From positions 1 to 54,325 of the forward strand of contig JAUHXR010000017.1 in NCBI GenBank assembly GCA_030426845.1: a stretch of DNA of 54,325 bases. Direction: 5' to 3'. Position 1 is the first letter of the stretch; every line of letters starts with the position of its first letter. Shown here in pieces: positions 16,334 to 24,905 of the stretch. The notes under the pieces are model-generated. The model saw only the letters and a program-made list of their open reading frames with translations. It did no database searches and was not told the DNA's origin. The translations under genes and the position numbers were made by a program. This stretch comes from Polyangia bacterium. Its GTDB lineage: Bacteria; Myxococcota_A; Polyangia; Polyangiales; Sandaracinaceae.

Positions 16334-16708
16334 GTGACCCAGCGCGTCGAGATCCACGACGGGCCCGAGGAGCGTGAGCTCGAGGACGCGCTGCGCGCGC
16401 TTCAGCGCGCGATCCTCGAGCACCCCATCGCGGCCCAGGCGCTGTTCTACGCGCTCGTCAAAGAGGGGCGCGCGTACGCGGAGACGGAGGAGGGCGCCGA
16501 GTGGCGCGAGCGCCTCGCGGGCTCCGAGCTGGTCGTGCGCGCGCGCGTTCTCTGGGACGCGCTCACGGTGCGGGCGCTCGAGGACGACCCGGAGACCGTG
16601 CTCCCGACCGCGATCCTCGAGGCGATGGTCAAGGCCGCGTCGTCGCCCAGCATGGAGGCGACCCTCGAGGACCTCTTCATCGACGGGATGCTCGGGGGGC
16701 AGTCGTGA
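16334..16708 (+). CDS. Unknown helical protein of the isoprenoid operon
   Basis: 124 residues, GTG start 4 nt after the preceding stop. It is acidic and predicted helical (EERELEDALRALQRAILEH, AQALFYALVKEGRAYAETEE), without signal or membrane segments and without recognised motifs. The stop overlaps the next start as GTGA, which indicates translational coupling. Confidence 0.55.
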   Translation: MTQRVEIHDGPEERELEDALRALQRAILEHPIAAQALFYALVKEGRAYAETEEGAEWRERLAGSELVVRARVLWDALTVRALEDDPETVLPTAILEAMVKAASSPSMEATLEDLFIDGMLGGQS

Positions 16709-17016
16709 CGGCGGACTCCACGCTCCAGCGGCGGCCGACCGACTTCGCGCACCGCAACCTCCTCCTGCAGGCGCTGCTCGGGCTGCGCGCGTGGAGCGGC
16801 CGCCTCGACCAGCTCCTCGAGGCGCACGCGCCCGCCGGCCGCGTGGGGGAGGCGGCGCCGTCGGACGAGACGCTGACCTACGCGATCCTCGGCGCGATCG
16901 CGTTCCGGTCCCGCCTCGGGTCGCACCTCGCGGCCGTCGCGCGGGAGGCGGAGGAGCGCGCCTCGAGCGAGCCAGCGCCGGACCCCGAGCCGCCGCCGCG
17001 AGGGCTCCTGCGGTGA
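16705..17016 (+). CDS. Small unknown protein of the isoprenoid operon
   Basis: 103 residues from GTG 16705, a 4-nt overlap with the previous gene. The middle is helical (AHRNLLLQALLGLRAWSGRL, LTYAILGAIAFRSRLGSHLA) and the C-terminus is a Pro/Glu-rich tail. No family was recognised. It ends in another GTGA overlap with the CrtC-like gene. The chain of overlaps is the best evidence that this short frame is real. Confidence 0.5.
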   Translation: MTADSTLQRRPTDFAHRNLLLQALLGLRAWSGRLDQLLEAHAPAGRVGEAAPSDETLTYAILGAIAFRSRLGSHLAAVAREAEERASSEPAPDPEPPPRGLLR

Positions 17017-18056
17017 GCGCGGCGCCCATCCCGGGCTGGCTCGATCAGGCGATCCAGCGGACGGACTGGTTCCGTCGGCCGCCGTCCCGGGTCGGCGGCC
17101 CGGCGGGCTTCAAGGAGTGGCAGCACTTCTGCGTCTACGGGCGCGACTTCGATCTGCTCCTCAACGTGAGCGAGGTCGACCCGGTCGCGAGCGACGGGCC
17201 GCCGGTGGTCCGGCTCACCACCCTCGCGCGCTACGACCGCTGGTTCGGCGACGTCGAGACCATCCCCGCGGACGAGGTCGACATCCGCGCGGGCCGGGTC
17301 GACGCGCGCCTCGGGGAGTCGACGCTCCGCTACGCCGACGGCGCCTACCGCCTCGACGTGCGGTGCCGGTCGGTCCCGGTCCGCGCCCAGCTCGAGCTGC
17401 GGCCGGTGTCGATGCCCGCGCCGATCTACAACGTCACGACGGGCGACGGGCCGCCGATTCACTGGGTGGTGATCCCCCGGCTCGTGGCGCACGGCGAGGT
17501 CACGATCGACGGCGTTCGCCACGTGCTCGACGGCACGCCCGCGTACCACGACCACAACTGGGGGCACTTCCGGTGGGGGCGCGACTTCGCCTGGGAGTGG
17601 GGGTTCGGCCTGCCGCAGGAGGCGTCGAACCCGTGGAGCTTCGTCTTCGCGCGGCTCAGCGATCGGGCCCTCAACCGGACGCGGATGCAGACGCTGTTCC
17701 TCTGGCGCGGCCGCCGGGTGCACCGCGCGTTCCGCGACGCGAACATCCGCATCCGGCACCACGGCTTGCTCCGCGCCGACCGGGTCCTCAAGGTGCCGCC
17801 GGTGATGGGGCTGATCGCGCGCGGGACGGCGACCGACGTGCCGGCGCGCATGACGATCGAGGCGTGGAGCCACGACACGCGGCTCGAGGCCGAGTTCACC
17901 CCGGTCGACGTCGCCCAGGTCGTGCTCCCGAACGACGACGACTTCGGCGTCACGATCATCAACGAGGTCGCGGGCGAGCTCGCGGTCGAGGCCGACGTGG
18001 CCGGCGACCGCGTGGAGCTCCGCTGCCCCACCATCTTCGAGTTCCTCGGTGCCTGA
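17013..18056 (+). CDS. CrtC/AttH-like lipocalin-fold protein
   Basis: 347 residues from GTG 17013, overlapping the previous stop. The run DHNWGHFRWGRDFAWEW (179-195) and the surrounding alternating beta pattern resemble the hydroxyneurosporene synthase (CrtC) and AttH-like family. CrtC hydrates a carbon-carbon double bond of acyclic carotenoids. In this context, beside a polyprenyl synthase and a phytoene-desaturase-like flavoprotein, hydration or binding of an isoprenoid chain is a reasonable guess. No signal peptide is visible. The last codons overlap the SCP2-like gene by 8 nt. The exact chemistry is unproven. Confidence 0.7.
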   Translation: MSAAPIPGWLDQAIQRTDWFRRPPSRVGGPAGFKEWQHFCVYGRDFDLLLNVSEVDPVASDGPPVVRLTTLARYDRWFGDVETIPADEVDIRAGRVDARLGESTLRYADGAYRLDVRCRSVPVRAQLELRPVSMPAPIYNVTTGDGPPIHWVVIPRLVAHGEVTIDGVRHVLDGTPAYHDHNWGHFRWGRDFAWEWGFGLPQEASNPWSFVFARLSDRALNRTRMQTLFLWRGRRVHRAFRDANIRIRHHGLLRADRVLKVPPVMGLIARGTATDVPARMTIEAWSHDTRLEAEFTPVDVAQVVLPNDDDFGVTIINEVAGELAVEADVAGDRVELRCPTIFEFLGA

Positions 18057-18462
18057 CCGCTTCCGCCCCCACCTCGCGCGCGCGCTCGACACGCTCCAGG
18101 CCGAGGTGCCGTCGCTCGCGTCGCGGCTGGGGCGCGCGGTGGGCGAGCGGGTCATCGAGATCGAGGTCGACGGCGCGCCGTTCTGGGTCGCGGTCGAGGC
18201 GGGGCGGGTGCGCGTGCGTGACGACGGCGCCGGGTGCGTGGCGTGGGGCCGCGCGTCGGGCGAGACGATCGACGGCCTGCTCGCGGGGCGGGCGTCGATC
18301 GAGGACGCGGTGATGGACGGATCGGTCGAGCTCCGAGGGGGGCTCGACGACCTGGTGGCGCTCGACGAGGCGCTGCGGGTCTTCATCCAGTGCGCGGTGC
18401 GCGCCCCGGGGATCTTGCCGATCCTCGCGAGCTGGCGCGCGCGGCGGGGAGGGGAGTCATGA
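18049..18462 (+). CDS. SCP2-like sterol/lipid-carrier protein
   Basis: 137 residues from GTG 18049, overlapping the CrtC-like gene by 8 nt. The pattern IEIEVDGAPFWVAVEAGRV, VAWGRASGETIDGLLAGRAS and VMDGSVELRGGLDDLVALDE follows the sterol-carrier-protein-2 fold: a beta sheet, a loading step with a ligand tunnel, then a helix. Such proteins carry hydrophobic ligands such as sterols, fatty acyl-CoA or polyprenyl compounds. It probably presents the pathway's lipid to the flavoenzyme encoded next, whose ATG overlaps its stop as ATGA. Confidence 0.7.
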   Translation: MPDRFRPHLARALDTLQAEVPSLASRLGRAVGERVIEIEVDGAPFWVAVEAGRVRVRDDGAGCVAWGRASGETIDGLLAGRASIEDAVMDGSVELRGGLDDLVALDEALRVFIQCAVRAPGILPILASWRARRGGES

Positions 18463-21398
18463 GGAAGCACGGGCTGAAGGTCTGCGTGGTCGGCGCCGGG
18501 ATCGCCGGGCTGACGGCGGCGCACGAGCTGGCCGAGCGAGGCTTCGCGGTCTCGGTCGTCGACAAGAAGCGGGACCCCCGCTTCCCGGGCCGCCCGGTCC
18601 TCGGCGGGGTCGCGGCCTCGCAGTTCCGGCGCGCGCACCCGCCGCTGGCGGACGGGCGGTTCGACGAGTCCGACGTGCCGTTCAAGACGCTGCGCGCGCG
18701 CGGGCCGCTGTCGTTCAACGACTTCCGCTACGACGACGCCATCGAGGAGAGCCACCTCGGCGGCGAGCCGTTCTACGCGTTCGACTGGCCGGTCTTCGTC
18801 TACACGGGCGAGCAGGAGTGGACCGCGCCCGCGGCCACGTCGAGCGGCGACCCGGAGGCGCACCGCGAGGCCGTCGCCTCGGCCGCTTGGGCGGCCGCGG
18901 TGAGCGGTGACCCGCTGCCCGCGGGCCCGTCCGCCGAGCAGCTCGCGCTCGCGGAGGCCTCGCGCGAGGGCCGCGACCGGATGGCCCTCGAGCTCGCGCG
19001 GACGGTCGAGGGGTCCGAGACGGAGGAGGCGTTCTACGTCGTCGTCACCTACAAGGGCGCGAAGGAGTACGACCTCGCCGCGGCCCGCGCGCAGCACGAG
19101 GCGTTCAGGCTGGCGTCCGCGCTCGGGCACGCGGAGGCGGAGGTCGTCGCGCGCTACACCCCGCCGGGTCCCGACAGCACCTTCGCTCACGGGCCGGACG
19201 GCAACGACAACGTCGGCCCCTCGTCGCTCGTGTGCTCGATGCGGCTGCCGACGGACAACGGGCGCAACCACTTCATCCTCGCGGCCGTCGTCCGGCTGAA
19301 CACGACCTCGCCCGCGTACCAGATCGGCTGCAACTACCTCCAGATCCGCCTCGCGCAGCAGCTGCTGCCGGGCGAACACGGCTACCGCTTCTTCCCGTCG
19401 TTCTACCGGAACCTCTTCGACACGATGGATCGCATCCCGCTGATCGAGCTCGTGCCGAAAGACCCTTTCCGATTCCACACCGAGGTCGCGCTCCAGCAGC
19501 ACCTGCCGCCCGAGGAGCGCTCGCGGGTGAGCCGCACCGCGGCCCGCGCGACCCGCACGACGGTGCGCGACAACCTCGCCTCGGTGCAGCTCCACGCGGT
19601 CGCGACCCAGGACGGAACGCCGCCCGCGGTCCTGCCGCGCTCGAGCTCGATGTCGGCCACCCTCTTGATGAAGGTGTTCGACTCGATGCAGCGGGAGAAC
19701 ATGGACCTGCCGGCGCGCGACCTGGTGCGCAGCCAGCTCCGCCTGCTGAAGTTCATGACGAGCTGTCAGCGCCGCCGCGAGGACCTCGCGGACCTGAGCT
19801 TCCTCGACTACGTGACGGAGGAGGACACCAGCGCGGCCTTCCGGGACGCGATCCGGAAGTGGCCGCAGGCGCTCGCGGGGCTGCGCGCCGGCGAGGCCAA
19901 CGCGCGGACCTACGCGGCGGTGATGGTCCAGCTCACCCTCGACGAGATGCGCCTCGAGAGCTTTCGCGACGGCACGCTCACGGGCCCGACCACCCTCGCG
20001 TGGTTCGACCACTGGCACGACTACCTGGTGGGCTTCCACGAGGTCGACTTCCGCGTGGGCGAGCTCGCCGCGGTCGACCTCACCGACGACGGCCTCGCGG
20101 TGCGCTGGGTGCCGGCGCACGGCGGTCAGGGCGACGATCCGGTGCCCCTGACGCCGCCCGGCGGCGGCGAGTACGACTACTTCGTGTTCGCGGTCGACCT
20201 CGCCGCGTGGTTCAGCGTGGGGGGCAACTGGCGCGACGAGGCGCGACGGACGCTCCGATCCGAGAGCCCGCTCGACTTCGTCACCACCCTCGCGGCCGGC
20301 TACGCGCAGGAGGACGGCGCTGCGTCGGAGCAAGCGTACTTGCAGGGGCTCGCGCAGGGCTCGGCGCCGACGCCGGGGTGGGTCGATGCGCTGAAGGCCC
20401 ACGCGCAGGAGACCGTCGCGCCGGCGGCCGGGCAGGGCGCGTCGCCCGAGGACCAGCTCGCGGTGGCGGCCAACCACGTCGAGACGCGGCTCGGCCTCGG
20501 TCAGGGCGAGCCGGTGGAGCTGCCGTTCCGCCAGTACGCCGGCATCCAGTTCTTCCTCGCGCGCGACTACCACTTCTTCCGCGGGCACATGTACTACCCG
20601 AACTCGCGCTGGGCGCTCTCGAGCGTCTCGCAGATGCAGTTCCGGCAGACCGCGCCCGAGCGCACGACCACGTACGGTGGCGTGCTCAGCGTGATCCTCG
20701 GCGCCTGGGACGTCCCCGGGATGGTGGTGGAGAAGCCGGCGTGGCTCTGCACTCCGGACGAGATCGCGCGCGAGGTGTGGGCGCAGATCAAGGCGGGGCT
20801 CGAGGGCGCGGCGGTGCTCCCCGAGGACCCCCTCTACTTCCACATCGACGAGAACATCGAGCTCGCGATGGACGGTCAGCCCCCGCACGGGGTGCGCCGC
20901 AACGCGACGCCGTTCCTCGTCAACGACGCGCGCCTCTCCGGCAAGTGGCCCGAGCAGGCGGGGAACTACGCCGTCCACTGGCGCCGCGCGGTGTTCTGCG
21001 GGACCTGGCTCGACACCTTCACCCGCATCGTCACGATGGAGTCGGCGAACGAGTCGGCGCGCCACGCGGTGAACGCGCTGCTCGAGAACGTGCGCTCGAC
21101 CAAGCAGCGCGTCGCGGTGGGTCACGACTGCGCGACCTTCGACCTCGAGCTCGACGAGCTCGCGGACCTCGCGCCGCTGCGCGCGCTCGATCAGGAGCTG
21201 CACACCCGCGGGCTGCCGCACTTCATGGAGATCCTGAAGGTCGAGGACGCGATCCTGCCGATGTACGCCCACGCGCGCGACCACACCGGCCCGAAGGACA
21301 GCGACACCGTGCTCGAGGCCCTCCAGAAGTACGTGCGCACCCAGGGCGAGCTCGGCTCGGTCCTCGGCGCCTACCTCCTGAGCGTGCTCGGGGGCTGA
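18459..21398 (+). CDS. Very large FAD-dependent oxidoreductase, phytoene-desaturase/HpnE-like, with inserted domain
   Basis: 979 residues; typical members of the amine-oxidase/phytoene-desaturase group have about 500. The FAD-binding fold starts at residue 7 with VCVVGAGIAGLTAAHEL. The second family signature, LLPGEHGYRFFPSFYRNL, which normally follows about 40 residues later, is displaced to about 302-320. The intervening insert (about 125-285) includes EEAFYVVVTYKGAKEYD, LAAARAQHEAFRLASALG and VVARYTPPGPDS, an arrangement reminiscent of an OmpA-like domain. A C-terminal FAD-contact region includes NYAVHWRRAVFCGTWLDT. It is coupled by ATGA to the SCP2-like gene and ends the operon. It probably dehydrogenates, dehydroxylates or isomerises an isoprenoid. 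Confidence 0.82.
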   Translation: MRKHGLKVCVVGAGIAGLTAAHELAERGFAVSVVDKKRDPRFPGRPVLGGVAASQFRRAHPPLADGRFDESDVPFKTLRARGPLSFNDFRYDDAIEESHLGGEPFYAFDWPVFVYTGEQEWTAPAATSSGDPEAHREAVASAAWAAAVSGDPLPAGPSAEQLALAEASREGRDRMALELARTVEGSETEEAFYVVVTYKGAKEYDLAAARAQHEAFRLASALGHAEAEVVARYTPPGPDSTFAHGPDGNDNVGPSSLVCSMRLPTDNGRNHFILAAVVRLNTTSPAYQIGCNYLQIRLAQQLLPGEHGYRFFPSFYRNLFDTMDRIPLIELVPKDPFRFHTEVALQQHLPPEERSRVSRTAARATRTTVRDNLASVQLHAVATQDGTPPAVLPRSSSMSATLLMKVFDSMQRENMDLPARDLVRSQLRLLKFMTSCQRRREDLADLSFLDYVTEEDTSAAFRDAIRKWPQALAGLRAGEANARTYAAVMVQLTLDEMRLESFRDGTLTGPTTLAWFDHWHDYLVGFHEVDFRVGELAAVDLTDDGLAVRWVPAHGGQGDDPVPLTPPGGGEYDYFVFAVDLAAWFSVGGNWRDEARRTLRSESPLDFVTTLAAGYAQEDGAASEQAYLQGLAQGSAPTPGWVDALKAHAQETVAPAAGQGASPEDQLAVAANHVETRLGLGQGEPVELPFRQYAGIQFFLARDYHFFRGHMYYPNSRWALSSVSQMQFRQTAPERTTTYGGVLSVILGAWDVPGMVVEKPAWLCTPDEIAREVWAQIKAGLEGAAVLPEDPLYFHIDENIELAMDGQPPHGVRRNATPFLVNDARLSGKWPEQAGNYAVHWRRAVFCGTWLDTFTRIVTMESANESARHAVNALLENVRSTKQRVAVGHDCATFDLELDELADLAPLRALDQELHTRGLPHFMEILKVEDAILPMYAHARDHTGPKDSDTVLEALQKYVRTQGELGSVLGAYLLSVLGG

Positions 21399-21400
21399 GC

Positions 21401-21412
21401 GCTACCGGTAGC
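21401..21412. promoter_or_regulatory. 12-bp perfect palindrome between convergent genes
   Basis: GCTACCGGTAGC is its own reverse complement and lies two bases after the flavoprotein stop codon. As RNA it could form only a 4-bp stem with a CCGG loop, so it is a poor terminator. A protein-binding site is possible but its place at a convergent junction makes that less likely. Confidence 0.25.
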
Positions 21413-21416
21413 TCAG

Positions 21417-21438
21417 CTCATCAGCGGCTCATCAGCGG
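21417..21438. repeat. 11-bp tandem duplication at a gene end
   Basis: CTCATCAGCGG occurs twice without a gap. The duplication spans the stop codon of the minus-strand kinase gene, so that its last residues are Leu-Ser-Arg followed by two consecutive stops (TGATGA). It looks like a recent slippage event. Confidence 0.6.
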
Positions 21439-24400
21439 CTGAGCGGGTCGAGGAGCCCGAGGAGGCCGTCCTCGTCCGCGACCCTCGCCGGCGCGGCGGC
21501 GGCCTCGCCGCGGGCGCGCGCGCACGCCCAGGCGAAGAGGCGCATGTCGGCGTCCTCGAAGCGCCGCTCGGCGCGGGCGTAGCGGCGCTCGGCCTCTGCC
21601 TCGTGGCCGGCGAGGCGCGCCCGCGCGGCGCGGCTGCGCTCGGCCCACGCGCTCGCGGGCGCGAGGCCGGTCTTGTCGACTTCGCCGATCGCCTCGCGAA
21701 GGCGCGCGTCGATCGGAGCGAGCCCCCGCTCCTTGCCGAGCCCGAGGAGCAGGCGCGCGAGCAGGTCGTAGGTGACCGCGCGCGGCACGCGCACGGCGAT
21801 CGCCTGGTTGCGACGCAGGCGGGGGAGGGCGCGCTCGAGCGCCTCGACGCCCTCGGCGTAGCGCCCGAGGTAGAGGTGCGTGCGCGCCTCGTGGGTCGCG
21901 GCGGAGTACTCGAAGACCCCGGCGTCGCTCGGCACGAGATCCCAGACGCGGCGCGCGAGGCGCTCGGCGCCGTCCGCGTCCCCGCGCACGAAGTAGCGCA
22001 CGCCGGTGTCGCCCGCGTCGAGGAGCACGTGGGCGTTGCGCTCGCCGCGGTCGACCGCCGCCTGGAGCGCGATCTCCACCCGATCGCCCAGCGTGTCGAA
22101 GTCGCCCATGAAGGCGCGCGCCGAGCAGCCGAAGGAGTCGGCGACGAGGAGGCGCATCGTGTCCCACGGCGCCTCCCGGCGCAGGATCGCGCCGGCCGCC
22201 TCGTTCGCGTTCGCCGCGCGCGCCCACTGGCCGAGCTGCCACGCGACCGTCCCGTGCACCTGGTGTGGGGTGAGCGCCGCGGGCAGGCCGTGCTCGCGCG
22301 CGAGGCGCTCGATCCGCTCGAGCAGGCGCAGCGCGCGGCGCTCCCACATCCCGCCCAGCCCCGCCTGGAAGGGGGCCTCGGAGATGATCGCGTGCGCCTG
22401 GTGCTGTGCGTCGCCCTCGCGCATCGCGCGCGCGTAGAAGCGCCCCATCAGCGCGAAGCCGGTGTGCATCCGCGACACGGTCAGCCGTGCCCCCGCGAGC
22501 TGGAGCAGGGCGAGCTCCGCGGCCCGCTCCGGCGCGACCGGCCGCGGCTCGCGCGGCTTGCGTGCGTGGGCGGTCAGGCGGTGCCACATGCCGCTCGCGA
22601 TCGCGATCGAGGCCTTCTTCGGGAACCGCATCCGCCGCTCGCGGAACAGGGCCTCGAAGAGCGCCTCGCCCTCGTCGACCCGCCCCGCCGCCACGAGCGC
22701 GCTGGCCGCCTCACGCCGGAGCGACTCGACCTCGGTCGCGGGCCGGCCGAGCGCGCGCGCCTCCCGGGCCGCGCCACGGAACGAGTCCCCCGCGCTCGAC
22801 GCCCGACCGGCCGCGGTCCAGGCCGCGGCCTCGCGGCGACGGAGCGCGAGCCGCCGCGCGGGATCCTCGCACCAGCCGATCGCGCGGCCGAGGAACGTGG
22901 CCTCCCGGACGAACGCGAGCTCGGACGAGGCGCGCTCCGCCGCGAGCGCCGCGACCTCCGCCGCCTCGGCGAAGCGCTCCGCCCCCGCGAGGTGATGCAT
23001 CCGCCGGGGATGATCGAGCGGGGCCAGCTCCTCGATCGCGCTCGCCATGCGGGCGTGGAGCTCGCGCCGCTCGTCGCCACGCAGCTCTTCGACGACGCCC
23101 TCGCGCAGCAGCTCGTGGTAGAGCCCGACCTGCGCCTCGCCCGGCAAGAAGCGGAGGAGGCCGAGCGCCTCCAGCTCGCGGAGCGCGACCAGCCCCTCGG
23201 CGCCGAAGCGCGCCGCCTCGAGCGCCACCGCGCGCGGGACGGGTTCGGGGTCGAGCGCGAGCAGGCGCAGGAGATCCCGCGCCGGCGCGGCGAGCCCGCC
23301 GACCCGGGCCCCGAGCAGCGCGTCGAACGACGACGGCACCTGGCCGGTGCGGGTCGTGTACGCCCAGCTCTCGACCGCGAACGGCAGGCCGCCGGCCTTG
23401 TCGCTGACCGCCCGCGCCGCGTCCGGGTCGAGGCCCGGCGCCAGGAGGGTCGCGAGCGCGCGCGCCTCGGTGTCCGCGAGCGGTCCGAGGTCGACCACCT
23501 CCCGCTGATCCCAGAGCGGCTCACCGGCGAGGGCGTCGAGGAACGGGCCGGGCTCCGCCTCACGCCGCTGGGCCAGCACGACCAGCGCGCGGGGGCGCTC
23601 GCGGAGCAGCTCGAGGAGCAGCTCCGCGCTCTCGGCGTCGCCCCACTGCGCGTCGTCGAGGACGAGGAGGAGCTGCGTGTCGGCGGCGAGCGCGTCCACG
23701 ATCGCGCGCAAGGTGTCGACGAGGACGCGCCGGTGTTCGGTCGGCACCTGGGTCTCGATGTCGGACTGCTCGCGCTGCCGCGTCGCCGCCTGCCAGCGCT
23801 CGGCGAGCTCCCGGTAGCGCGGCTCGCGCGCGGCGCGGCTCGTCACGACGAGGTCGAGGTCGTTGAGGACGGGATCGAGGGCGCGGTAGGGGATGTGCTC
23901 GGTGTGGTGGCACTTGCCCGCGAGGACGACGAGCTCGCGGCTCCGCGGTAGCGTCCCGAGGAAGCGCTCCAGCAGCCGCGACTTGCCGATCCCGGGATCG
24001 CCGACGAGCGACACGATCCGCGTGGTGTCGCTCGCGAGGGTCTGCTCGAAGAGCGCCCGCAGCGTCGCGAGCTCGCGCGCGCGCCCGACGAAGGCGTGGC
24101 CGGGGCGGCTCCTCCGGGTCGAGGCGCGGGCCTGCTTCGCGACCGCGGCGAGGCCCGCGCGCTCGGCCGGCTCGGCGCGCAGCAGCGCGAGGACCACGTC
24201 GCGGAGCCACTCGGGGGTGCGGGAGCCGAGCGCGCGATCGATCTCGGCCGGCTCGGGCGCCAGGCCGAGGGACGCGCGAGGCGGCGCGCCGGACGCCGCC
24301 TCGAGGAGGACCGCGCCGAGGCCGTACCAGTCGGAGGCCGGCGTGGCGCTCCCGAAGAGCGCCTCGGGCGCGAGGTAGGCGAGCGTCCCCGCGGTGCGCT

Positions 24401-24905
24401 CGTCGAGCTGGAGCCGGCGGCGCGTGTCGGCGAGGCCGAAGTCCAGGACCTTCGCGGTGCCGTCCGGCCGCACCATGATGTTCGTCGGCTTGATGTCGCG
24501 GTGGACCGTCCCGGTGCGGTGGATCGCGTCGATCGCCTCGGCCACCTGCACGACGAGCGAGCGCATCCCCTCGTCGTCGCCCCGCGCCTGGATGGCGGCG
24601 AAGGCCTCCGGGAAGTGCGCGCCCTCGATGAGCTCCATCGTGAACCACGTCCGGCCGCTCTCGTCGCCGAACAGCTCGTGGAGGCCCACCACGTTCGGGT
24701 GGCGCACGTCGCGCAGTAGGCGGAACTCGTGGCGGAGGTGGCGGTGCTCCTCGCTCGAGAGAGACGGAAGAGTCTTGAGCGCGACCCGCCGCCCCAGCTC
24801 ACCGTCCGCCGCGTCGTAGACGACCCCCATCGCGCCGCGCCCCAGCTCACCCTGGATCTCGAAGCGATCCCCGAAGTCCGGGCGGGGCGCGGAGGACGCC
24901 TTCAC
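21432..24905 (-). CDS. Ser/Thr protein kinase fused to an AAA-type ATPase and TPR-like region
   Basis: 1157 residues from GTG 24905. The kinase domain covers about 13-255: glycine loop LGRGAMGVVY, catalytic Lys K44, HRDIKPTN at 135-142, DFG at 155-157 and APE at 179-181. After a short linker, HAFVGRARELATL opens an AAA_16/STAND-like ATPase. Its Walker A is GDPGIGKS (302-309) and Walker B is LLLVLDDAQWGD. About 600 residues of Ala/Arg/Leu-rich helical repeats follow, expected for TPR-type ligand sensing. This architecture is frequent in myxobacteria. The GTG overlaps the stop of the flavin monooxygenase gene (GTGA), so enzyme and kinase are made together. There is no membrane segment; it is a cytoplasmic sensor. 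Confidence 0.93.
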   Translation of the reverse strand: MKASSAPRPDFGDRFEIQGELGRGAMGVVYDAADGELGRRVALKTLPSLSSEEHRHLRHEFRLLRDVRHPNVVGLHELFGDESGRTWFTMELIEGAHFPEAFAAIQARGDDEGMRSLVVQVAEAIDAIHRTGTVHRDIKPTNIMVRPDGTAKVLDFGLADTRRRLQLDERTAGTLAYLAPEALFGSATPASDWYGLGAVLLEAASGAPPRASLGLAPEPAEIDRALGSRTPEWLRDVVLALLRAEPAERAGLAAVAKQARASTRRSRPGHAFVGRARELATLRALFEQTLASDTTRIVSLVGDPGIGKSRLLERFLGTLPRSRELVVLAGKCHHTEHIPYRALDPVLNDLDLVVTSRAAREPRYRELAERWQAATRQREQSDIETQVPTEHRRVLVDTLRAIVDALAADTQLLLVLDDAQWGDAESAELLLELLRERPRALVVLAQRREAEPGPFLDALAGEPLWDQREVVDLGPLADTEARALATLLAPGLDPDAARAVSDKAGGLPFAVESWAYTTRTGQVPSSFDALLGARVGGLAAPARDLLRLLALDPEPVPRAVALEAARFGAEGLVALRELEALGLLRFLPGEAQVGLYHELLREGVVEELRGDERRELHARMASAIEELAPLDHPRRMHHLAGAERFAEAAEVAALAAERASSELAFVREATFLGRAIGWCEDPARRLALRRREAAAWTAAGRASSAGDSFRGAAREARALGRPATEVESLRREAASALVAAGRVDEGEALFEALFRERRMRFPKKASIAIASGMWHRLTAHARKPREPRPVAPERAAELALLQLAGARLTVSRMHTGFALMGRFYARAMREGDAQHQAHAIISEAPFQAGLGGMWERRALRLLERIERLAREHGLPAALTPHQVHGTVAWQLGQWARAANANEAAGAILRREAPWDTMRLLVADSFGCSARAFMGDFDTLGDRVEIALQAAVDRGERNAHVLLDAGDTGVRYFVRGDADGAERLARRVWDLVPSDAGVFEYSAATHEARTHLYLGRYAEGVEALERALPRLRRNQAIAVRVPRAVTYDLLARLLLGLGKERGLAPIDARLREAIGEVDKTGLAPASAWAERSRAARARLAGHEAEAERRYARAERRFEDADMRLFAWACARARGEAAAAPARVADEDGLLGLLDPLSR

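Noticed and set aside
16878-21284. A 1468-codon open frame on the minus strand
   Set aside because: It is the antisense shadow of the isoprenoid operon, with biased Arg/Val/Glu/His composition and no domains.
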